A stretch of 64,000 nucleotides of DNA from assembly GCF_000746275.1 (NCBI RefSeq), contig NZ_KN050829.1, forward strand, positions 1 through 64,000, read 5' to 3'. Positions 57,767-64,000 of the stretch are shown piece after piece (the first letter of the stretch is position 1; each line of letters starts with the position of its first letter). The position numbers and the translations under genes were made by a program. The notes below the pieces were generated by a model. That model ran no database searches and was not told the origin of the DNA. It saw only the letters and a list, made by a program, of their open reading frames with translations. Source of the stretch: Thermopetrobacter sp. TC1. GTDB taxonomy: Bacteria; Pseudomonadota; Alphaproteobacteria; Rhizobiales; Aestuariivirgaceae.

Positions 57767-59992
57767 ATGCTGTTCGGGCGCACGAAGAAAAATCCCGTCG
57801 TTTTGCCGGACAAGAAAGTGGTGGAATGGAAGACCGTCACCTGCGGCTATTGCTCCACCGGCTGCTCCATCGATGTTGGCTTTAACGAGGCGGGCGAGGC
57901 CGTCTCCTGCCGCGGCAATGCCGAGGCCGACGTCAATCGCGGCAAGCTGTGCCTGAAAGGCATCTTCGAGTTCGAGATCTTCCGCAATGCCGGCCGCGGC
58001 ACGAAGGTGATGGAGCGCGACCACATCCGCGACCAGTGGCGCGAAAGCACTTGGGATTCCGCCCTTGACCGGCTCTACTCGGAGATCCGCCGAATCCAGA
58101 AGACATACGGCCGCGATGCCTTCGCCATCATCTCCACCGGCCAGATGCTGACGGAGGAGTTCTATACGCTGGGCAAGCTCACCCGCGGGCTTATCGGCAC
58201 CAACAACTATGACGGCAACACCACCCTGTGCATGGCCTCCGCCGTCTCCGGCTACAAGCGCAGCTTCGGCTCCGACGGCCCGCCGGGCTGCTACGAGGAC
58301 TTCGAGCACACCGACTATCTCATCGCCTGGGGCTCCAACATGCCCGAACAGCACCCGGTGATGTACTGGCGGCTGAAGGATGCGCACGAGCGCCGCGGCT
58401 TTCCCATCGTTGCCGTGGATCCGCGCGTGACCATGCTGGCGCAGAATGCCTCATTGCACCTGCCCATCCGTCCCGGCACCGACGTGCCGCTGATGAACGC
58501 CATGATGCACGTCATCTTCGCCGAGGGGCTGGAGGACAAGGACTATATCGAGAAGAACTGCACCGGCCTTGAGGCACTCAAAGAGGAAGTGGCCAAGTGG
58601 ACGCCCGACCGCGCCAGCCAGATCACCGGCATCCATCCGGACACCATCGTCACCGTCGCCCGCGCCTTTGCCCGGGCGAAGGCGGCCATGCAGGTCTGGA
58701 CCATGGGCATCAACCAGTCCACGCACGGCTCCGACGGCGTGGTGGGCATCAACAACCTGGCGCTGATCACCGGCAACGTCGGCAAGCCCGGCGGCGCGCC
58801 CCTGTCCATTACCGGTCAGTGCAACGCCATGGGCACGCGCGAATGGGGCAGCACCTCTGGGCTTCCCAACTTCCGTTTCCTGGAGAACGCGCAGCACCGC
58901 AAGGAAGTGGCGGAGTTCTGGGGCATCGACGAGGACTTTCTGCCGCGCAAGCGGGGCCTGACGCAGACGGATATCTACAAGGCCATGGAAGCGGGCGAAA
59001 TCAAGGGCTTATGGCTGATTGCCACCAATCCGCTCACATCATTGCCCGATTCCGCCCGCGTGCGCCGCGCCATGGAGCAGCTGGAATTCTGCTGTGTGCA
59101 GGACTGCTATTTCGATGCCGAATCCGTGCAATACGCCCATGTCTATCTGCCCGGCGGCACCTGGGCGGAAAAGGACGGCGTGATGACCAACACCGAGCGC
59201 CGGGTAAACCGCGTCAAGCCCATCATCAGCCCGCCGGGCGAGGCGAAGCCGGATTTGTGGATCTTCAACCGCGTGGCTGAGCGCTTCAATGCCGAGCGGG
59301 TGAAAGAGCAGGGCAAGCCCCCGCTCACATTCCCCGAGAAGGCCCGCGATGTCTTCGAGGAGATGCGTCAGCTCTCCAGGGGCCGTCTCGCCGACTATTC
59401 CGGCATGGATCACGACCTGATCGAGAAACACAAAGGCATTCAGTGGCCCTACACCATCGAACAGCGCGAGCGCGGCGAGGCACCGCCGAAGGGAGGCGTG
59501 CGGCTTTACACCAAACCCGCCACTTTCTGCCACCCGGATGGCAAGGCCAAGCTCATCCCGCTGCCGTGGGTGGACAACAACGAGCATCCGGACGAGGACT
59601 ATCCCTTCTGGCTGAACACCGGGCGGCTGGTGGAACACTGGCACGGCCGCACCAAGACCGGAAAAGTGGCCAACAACAACAAGTTCAGCCCCATCCCCTT
59701 CATCGAGATCAACCCGGATGCGGCGCGTGACTTAGGTGTCCGGCATGGCGAATACGTGCGCCTTGTCTCGCGCCGGGGCGATGCCATCGTCATGGCCATC
59801 CCCACCGGCCGGGTGCCCTACGACATGGTGTTCCTGCCGTTTCATTTTCACAACGCGGCCAACCGCCTCACACTGGGGCTCTTGGACCCGCATTCGCGTC
59901 AGCCGGCCTACAAGCAGCAGGCCTGCCGCATCGAGCGCATCGCCGATCAGGAACACGCCGCAAGATTGTGCAAGGACATGAGGACGTTCTGA
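57767..59992 (+). CDS. nasA: NasA-type assimilatory nitrate reductase catalytic subunit, lacking the BFD domain
   Basis: 741 residues from ATG 57767 (MLFGRTKKNPVVLPDK), GGAAGAAG upstream; ATG 57698 lies in repeat DNA. Cytoplasmic molybdoenzyme (no Tat signal). N-terminal [4Fe-4S] site CGYCSTGCSID..CLKG (Cys 26, 29, 33, 62). The Mo-ligand Cys is in TTLCMASAVSGYKRSFGSD (about 155), the Nas/Nap pattern, not the formate dehydrogenase one. It ends at the molybdopterin dinucleotide-binding domain (FHFHNAANRLTLGLLDPHSRQPAYK) without the C-terminal [2Fe-2S] domain of NasA/NasC. So electrons must come from a partner, probably the next gene. Confidence 0.93.
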   Translation: MLFGRTKKNPVVLPDKKVVEWKTVTCGYCSTGCSIDVGFNEAGEAVSCRGNAEADVNRGKLCLKGIFEFEIFRNAGRGTKVMERDHIRDQWRESTWDSALDRLYSEIRRIQKTYGRDAFAIISTGQMLTEEFYTLGKLTRGLIGTNNYDGNTTLCMASAVSGYKRSFGSDGPPGCYEDFEHTDYLIAWGSNMPEQHPVMYWRLKDAHERRGFPIVAVDPRVTMLAQNASLHLPIRPGTDVPLMNAMMHVIFAEGLEDKDYIEKNCTGLEALKEEVAKWTPDRASQITGIHPDTIVTVARAFARAKAAMQVWTMGINQSTHGSDGVVGINNLALITGNVGKPGGAPLSITGQCNAMGTREWGSTSGLPNFRFLENAQHRKEVAEFWGIDEDFLPRKRGLTQTDIYKAMEAGEIKGLWLIATNPLTSLPDSARVRRAMEQLEFCCVQDCYFDAESVQYAHVYLPGGTWAEKDGVMTNTERRVNRVKPIISPPGEAKPDLWIFNRVAERFNAERVKEQGKPPLTFPEKARDVFEEMRQLSRGRLADYSGMDHDLIEKHKGIQWPYTIEQRERGEAPPKGGVRLYTKPATFCHPDGKAKLIPLPWVDNNEHPDEDYPFWLNTGRLVEHWHGRTKTGKVANNNKFSPIPFIEINPDAARDLGVRHGEYVRLVSRRGDAIVMAIPTGRVPYDMVFLPFHFHNAANRLTLGLLDPHSRQPAYKQQACRIERIADQEHAARLCKDMRTF

Positions 59993-60363
59993 TGATGGCG
60001 CATGCAGTGAGATGCAAGCCGAGGTCTTTCTCCGTCATGCCGGCGAAAGCCGGCATCTTGGGCCATGACCCCATGAGATTGCGGCTCAAGACCCCGGCTT
60101 TCGCCGGGGTGACGAGGTTCTTCTCATTGCATCGTGCCAAATCATCAGATGCGATGTTTGCTCGGACGCGCGTCTTGCGTTCCCTCCCCCTGGTAGGGGG
60201 AGGGGCAGGGAGGGGGTCGGGCCGCTGGCTCCGGCGCCTGTTGCCCGCCCCCCTCCCGGCCCCTGCGGGACCGACCTCCCCCTGTCAGGGGGAGGATCGC
60301 TATCGCCAAGAACCACGCCCGGCAACGGCCCGGAACCCAAGGACTTAAGGACCTTCTAGAGCC
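59993..60363. repeat. Intergenic block: element M5 and symmetric repeat R6
   Basis: 371 bases, no gene. M5 (about 60034-60120): GTCATGCCGGCGAAAGCCGG, ATCTTGGGCC, and CCCCGGCTTTCGCCGGGGTG; terminal repeats are not clear. R6 (60180-60296): CCTCCCCCTGGTAGGGGGAG, GGGGGTCGGGC, CCCTGCGGG and CTCCCCCTGTCAGGGGGAG. The repeats sit between nasA and its likely redox partner. Confidence 0.85.
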
Positions 60364-62256
60364 ATGTTCAACCGCCGCGATAACGAGCCGGAATACGCGT
60401 GTTTGCGCAATCGCGAACCGAAGCGCAAGACCAATCAGTGGGGCAAGGAGATCGAGACGGCGCCCGAGGGCAGCCCCCTGCGCGAAGAGCCCTTCATCGT
60501 CAACGGCGACGAGCCGGGGCACAACATGCGCAACCCCATGCGCTATCACCAGCATGGGTTCTACTTCAACGCCGACAACTGCATCGGCTGCCACGCCTGC
60601 GAGACGGCCTGTTCGGAGAAGAACGATCTGCCGCCGCACATCGCCTTCCGCTCCGTCGGCATCGTCGAGTGCGGCACCTACCCGGCCTATCGCCGGCTCA
60701 ACATCTCCATGGCCTGCAACCACTGCGACGATCCCGTCTGCCTGAAGGGCTGCCCCACGCGGGCCTATACCAAGTTCGCCGAATACGGCGCGGTGCTGCA
60801 GGATCCGGACATCTGCTTCGGCTGCGGCTACTGCACCTGGGTCTGCCCCTATAACGCGCCGCAGCTGGATCCGGTGGCCGGCTTCGTGCGCAAGTGCAAC
60901 ATGTGCGTGGACCGGCTGGAGGTGGGGCTGAAGCCCGCCTGCGTCGCCGCCTGCCTGGGCAACGCGCTGGATTTCGGCGTCATCGAGGACATCCCGGACA
61001 ACCGGGTGCAGGCGGCGCTGTCCATCCCCGGCTTTCCCGACCCGAACATCACGCACCCGAACATCCGCTTCCAGCAGATGAAGACGCTGGAGCGCGAGGT
61101 GAAGCGGGTGGATTCCATGCCCATCCGCTATCACCTGAACGATGAGGAAGGGCGCTATCTGCCGGAGGTGGACGAGGACAAGTTCCCCGAAAAGGCGTGG
61201 AACCTGAAGAAGCTGCTCACTTCCCATGAAATGGCGCACGTGGCCTTCACCCTGTCGGTGCAGGCGGTGATGGGCGCCTTTCTGCTGCTGGTGCTGGGGC
61301 GCTGGGCCGGGTTTGCGCCTGTGGCCGCCATTGCGGATGCGGGCGTGGGCAAATGGCTGCCGTGGCTGATGGTGATCATCGCCGCCTTTGGCCTGTTCAA
61401 GCTGAACATGCACTTAGGCCGGCCGCACCGCTTCTACCGCGGCTTCTATAACCTGCGCCACTCGCCGGTGAGCCGCGAGATCGCGGGCGTGTCCGCCTTC
61501 TTCGCGGGGCTTGTCGGCTATGCCTTCTTCAACCTGTTCGACAACGCCTTCACCGGAGCTTTACGCGAACTTTCCGCCGTGCTGGCGCTCGCGGGCATGG
61601 GCTTCGGCGGCTACTACATGTATCGCCTCTACCGCATCAAGGCGCGGCCCTACTGGGATCACGGGCACACGGGCGTGGCCTTCGCCGCCACCGCGCTTTC
61701 CTTGGGCAGCGTGCTGCTGGCGCTGGCGGTGCTCGCAGGTGGCGTTTACACCGCCGCGCTGGGGCAGTTCACCGGCTGGCTGGTGGCGCTGGCGCTTGCC
61801 GCCGAAGCACTGGCCCTGATTGTGCAGTGGAAGCAGCAGCACAAGGCCAGCTCCGAGGCGGCCGTCTCCTGGGTGTTCATGACGCGCACCTATGGCCACA
61901 CCTTCACGCTCAGGATGGCGCTTCTGGGCGCGGCCATCGCCACGGCGCTGATCCTTGGGCTGACCGGCTGGGCGGCGGCGCTCGTGCCGCTCGGCATTGC
62001 CCTGTTCGGCGAGAAACTGCTTGGCCGCGCGCTGTTCTTCGCCGTGGTGGTGCCCACCACCATGCCCGGTGCCTACTTCTGGAAGAATCCGGGCTTCATC
62101 GAGCACGCGCGCGAGGTGGGGCTGGCGGACAATCCCATGGTCGGCGTGGCCTATGAGCGGCACCATCCGTTCCGTCTGGATGAATTGATCCGCACCATCC
62201 GCGAAACCACCTGGGAAGAGAAATGGGATCAGTTCAAACGCATTTTCACCGGTTGA
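60364..62256 (+). CDS. DmsB-DmsC fusion: four-cluster ferredoxin plus quinol-dehydrogenase membrane subunit
   Basis: 630 residues. Residues about 60-250: ferredoxin with four [4Fe-4S] sites: Cys 73-76-79-83, 118-121-126-130, 151-154-157-161 and 178-181-193-197. Residues about 285-620: DmsC/NrfD-like membrane part, eight helices (from HMAHVAFTL-type MAHVAFTLSVQAVMGAFLLL to FFAVVVPTTMPGAYFW). No Tat signal, so the ferredoxin faces the cytoplasm, where NasA is. It should take electrons from quinol and pass them to the molybdoenzyme. In E. coli DmsB and DmsC are separate. The terminator at 62297 follows. Confidence 0.9.
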   Translation: MFNRRDNEPEYACLRNREPKRKTNQWGKEIETAPEGSPLREEPFIVNGDEPGHNMRNPMRYHQHGFYFNADNCIGCHACETACSEKNDLPPHIAFRSVGIVECGTYPAYRRLNISMACNHCDDPVCLKGCPTRAYTKFAEYGAVLQDPDICFGCGYCTWVCPYNAPQLDPVAGFVRKCNMCVDRLEVGLKPACVAACLGNALDFGVIEDIPDNRVQAALSIPGFPDPNITHPNIRFQQMKTLEREVKRVDSMPIRYHLNDEEGRYLPEVDEDKFPEKAWNLKKLLTSHEMAHVAFTLSVQAVMGAFLLLVLGRWAGFAPVAAIADAGVGKWLPWLMVIIAAFGLFKLNMHLGRPHRFYRGFYNLRHSPVSREIAGVSAFFAGLVGYAFFNLFDNAFTGALRELSAVLALAGMGFGGYYMYRLYRIKARPYWDHGHTGVAFAATALSLGSVLLALAVLAGGVYTAALGQFTGWLVALALAAEALALIVQWKQQHKASSEAAVSWVFMTRTYGHTFTLRMALLGAAIATALILGLTGWAAALVPLGIALFGEKLLGRALFFAVVVPTTMPGAYFWKNPGFIEHAREVGLADNPMVGVAYERHHPFRLDELIRTIRETTWEEKWDQFKRIFTG

Positions 62257-62296
62257 CCTTCTCCAGTTGACGCGGACCCCACGTGCGCGTCACCTT

Positions 62297-62335
62297 GGCC
62301 GCAGGCGCCCATGAGGGCCCTGCGGCCTTTTTCTT
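62297..62335 (+). terminator. Rho-independent terminator after the DmsBC fusion
   Basis: GGCCGCAGG (62297-62305), an unpaired C, inner GCCC-ATGA-GGGC, then CCTGCGGCC (62319-62327), followed by TTTTTCTT. It ends the nirB-nirD-nasA-dmsBC unit. Confidence 0.92.
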
Positions 62336-62411
62336 CCCTGCCGTGATCATGCCAGAACAGACACAAATTCCCGCAACCACCACACCCCGCCGGAAAGAAA
62401 ACGGGCAGACG

Positions 62412-63773
62412 TCAGGCGCTTTCCTTCAGGCCGTATTTCTTGATAAGGCGGTAGACGTTGCGCTCCGAAATGCCGAGCGCGCGCGAGATCTGCGCCGGGC
62501 TGCCGCCCAGTCGCTGAAAGGTTTCGCGAAAATAGCGTTCCTTCAAATCCTCAAGCGTTGGCGGCGCCTCAAATGTGAGGGTGAAGCCGCCATTTCTTTC
62601 CGCATCTTCCGTGCCCAGCACAATGTGCTCCGGCTTCAGCACCGGGCTGTTGCCGGAAAGAATGATGGCGCGCTCGATCACATTGCGCAGCTCGCGGATG
62701 TTGCCGGGCCAGTCATAACCCAGAAGGATGTCCAGCGCCTGGGGTGAAATCTCCTTGGGCACGCGGCGGGAGAAATCATGATTGCTCAGGAAATGCGTCA
62801 CCAGCGCCGGGATGTCCTCCTTACGCGCGCGCAAGGGCGGCACCTCGATGACGAAAGTGGACAGCCGATAATAAAGATCGGCACGGAAAGATCCCTCCCG
62901 CGCCATTTGCGCCAGATCCCGGTTGGTGGCGCACAAAATCCGCGCATCGGAATGCAGCGTCTTGGTGCTGCCCAGCCGGCGGAATTCGCCGGTTTCCAGC
63001 ACACGCAGGAGCTTGGCCTGAATGGCCGGCCCGATCTCGCCGATCTCGTCAAGAAACAGGGTGCCGCCGCGCGCAGCCTCGATCAGCCCTTTCTTCAGCT
63101 TGTCAGCGCCGGTGAACGCACCCTTCTCATGCCCGAACAGCTCCGATTCAAAGAGGTTTTCCTGCAGCGTGCAGCAATCGAGTGTGACGAAGCTTGCCGT
63201 TGCGCGGCGGGAGCGTTCGTGAATCTCCCGCGCCACCAGCTCCTTGCCCGTGCCGGATTCGCCGGTGATCAAAACGGTGACATCCTCGCCCGCCACCGCA
63301 TCGATCATCTGCGAGACCCGCTGCAATGCCTCTGATGTGCCCACCATCAGGGAGGTGCGCCGTCTTAGGGCCGTGCTTTCCACCACATCCAGCCGCTCCC
63401 GCAGCCGCGCATGCCCCAGCGTGCGCGTCACCGCAAGCTCCAGCTCATCCGGATTGACGGGCTTCATCAGATATTCCGCCGCCCCGAAGCGCATGGCCTC
63501 AACCGCCTGCCGCACCGAGCCATAGGCGGTAAGCACAATCACAGGATAGCGCGGCACCAGCGCCCTTAACGCCTCAAGCCCGTCGGCATCCGGCAGGCGC
63601 ATGTCGAGAATCACCAGATCCGGCTCGTGATCGGCAAGCCAGTCTTGCGCCGCCGCCCAGGAGGAGGCGCCGTGAACGGCAAAACCATGCTCCGCCAGCT
63701 GCTCGGTGAGCAGATCGTTGAACAGGGCATCATCATCGATGGCCAGAATATGGGCCGCCGCCTGATGCATCAT
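62412..63773 (-). CDS. Sigma-54-dependent response regulator (NtrC family)
   Basis: 453 residues. Receiver domain 1-122 with phospho-Asp57 ([11 protein letters not shown]), Thr82 and Lys104. AAA+ domain about 141-375: Walker A GESGTGKE (171-178), sigma-54 contact loop GAFTGA (218-223), [11 protein letters not shown], and arginine finger region. C-terminal Fis-type helix-turn-helix (about 408-450, [26 protein letters not shown]). It activates sigma-54 promoters such as those found at 54330 and 54578. Its ATG overlaps the stop of the histidine kinase by 4 bases. Confidence 0.93.
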   Translation of the reverse strand: MMHQAAAHILAIDDDALFNDLLTEQLAEHGFAVHGASSWAAAQDWLADHEPDLVILDMRLPDADGLEALRALVPRYPVIVLTAYGSVRQAVEAMRFGAAEYLMKPVNPDELELAVTRTLGHARLRERLDVVESTALRRRTSLMVGTSEALQRVSQMIDAVAGEDVTVLITGESGTGKELVAREIHERSRRATASFVTLDCCTLQENLFESELFGHEKGAFTGADKLKKGLIEAARGGTLFLDEIGEIGPAIQAKLLRVLETGEFRRLGSTKTLHSDARILCATNRDLAQMAREGSFRADLYYRLSTFVIEVPPLRARKEDIPALVTHFLSNHDFSRRVPKEISPQALDILLGYDWPGNIRELRNVIERAIILSGNSPVLKPEHIVLGTEDAERNGGFTLTFEAPPTLEDLKERYFRETFQRLGGSPAQISRALGISERNVYRLIKKYGLKESA

Positions 63774-64000
63774 GAGGCCACCCCCTGCGTTTCATCATGC
63801 CGGCTGGCGCCATGACAGTGCCCGCGGCGGGGCAGAGGAAAGCGCACGAGAAAACGCGCCCCCTTGCCGGGGCTGCTGAACACCTCGATGCGCCCGCCGT
63901 GCCGCTCCACGATGGCGCGGCAGATGGTCAGGCCCAGCCCCGTGCCATGCTTGCCGTCGGCCCGCCGCGAGAAGAAGGGATGGAAGATGAACTTGCGCGT
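63770..64000 (-). CDS. Sensor histidine kinase, C-terminal fragment (5' end outside window)
   Basis: The last 76 residues are visible. They contain the ATPase F/G-box region [20 protein letters not shown]-type sequence (F-box FFS, G2-box GTGLGL) and [30 protein letters not shown], the standard end of a histidine kinase. It probably phosphorylates the adjacent regulator (stop TGA overlaps its ATG). The sensor part is off the window, so the signal is unknown. Confidence 0.92.
   Translation of the reverse strand, partial: TRKFIFHPFFSRRADGKHGTGLGLTICRAIVERHGGRIEVFSSPGKGARFLVRFPLPRRGHCHGASRHDETQGVAS

Noticed and set aside
57767-59992. The molybdoenzyme as a formate dehydrogenase, because fdhD and mobA are near
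   Set aside because: The Mo-ligand region CMASAVSGYKRSFGSD is the nitrate reductase pattern, and the gene follows nirB-nirD.

Overview
The window is GC-rich (about 63% by eye) chromosomal DNA. It is best read as an alphaproteobacterium. The evidence is the S10-spc-alpha ribosomal order running from tuf to rplQ with secY and adk inside it, the fabD-fabG-acpP-fabF-mltG-yicC-gmk order, an alphaproteobacterial-type porin, and an NADP isocitrate dehydrogenase of the type common in that class. I cannot name a genus from sequence alone.

Layout. Positions 1-16334: the 3' end of tuf, then 27 genes for ribosomal proteins, SecY, adenylate kinase and RpoA, closed by a strong terminator; the spacers are unusually long for this operon. 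16335-23005: an AT-rich island, a YheS-like ABC-F ATPase, a lipoprotein-like serine protease, a CueR-like regulator, a NifX-like small protein, a purine phosphoribosyltransferase and a SpoIIAA-like protein. 23006-29225: a minus-strand set of three membrane-anchored proteins (helix-hairpin-helix protein, a 42-residue membrane protein, a BON/Ig-like/OmpA protein), a divergent porin, and a Met-rich cytochrome c. 29226-38316: UPF0173 hydrolase, ruvX, argC, two copies of a BrnT/BrnA toxin-antitoxin module (one toxin broken), icd, a UbiH-type monooxygenase and a DUF3775-like protein. 38667-47563: fatty-acid synthesis genes, mltG, yicC, gmk, folA, an RNase T2 and tRNA-Arg(ACG).

47904-64000 is a nitrate assimilation region. 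It holds mobA and fdhD (molybdenum cofactor), a PP2C phosphatase/Ser-Thr kinase fusion, a NarK-type transporter, nirB and nirD, a NasA-type nitrate reductase without its usual C-terminal electron-input domain, and a DmsB-DmsC fusion that could feed it electrons from quinol. It ends in a convergent sigma-54 activator and histidine kinase. Two well-matched sigma-54 promoters face away from each other between narK and nirB, with an NtrC-like 17-base dyad between them. This gives a coherent model: sensor kinase and activator switch on uptake and nitrate-to-ammonium reduction.

The gene-poor stretches are filled with several interleaved repeat families: a 136-bp MITE-like element with 14-bp terminal inverted repeats and a visible 9-bp target duplication, a longer composite repeat, arrays of short palindromes that all have 3-base loops, and a roughly 120-bp symmetric repeat built on CTCCCCCTG-type hairpins. 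One copy of the MITE-like element cuts a brnT toxin gene.
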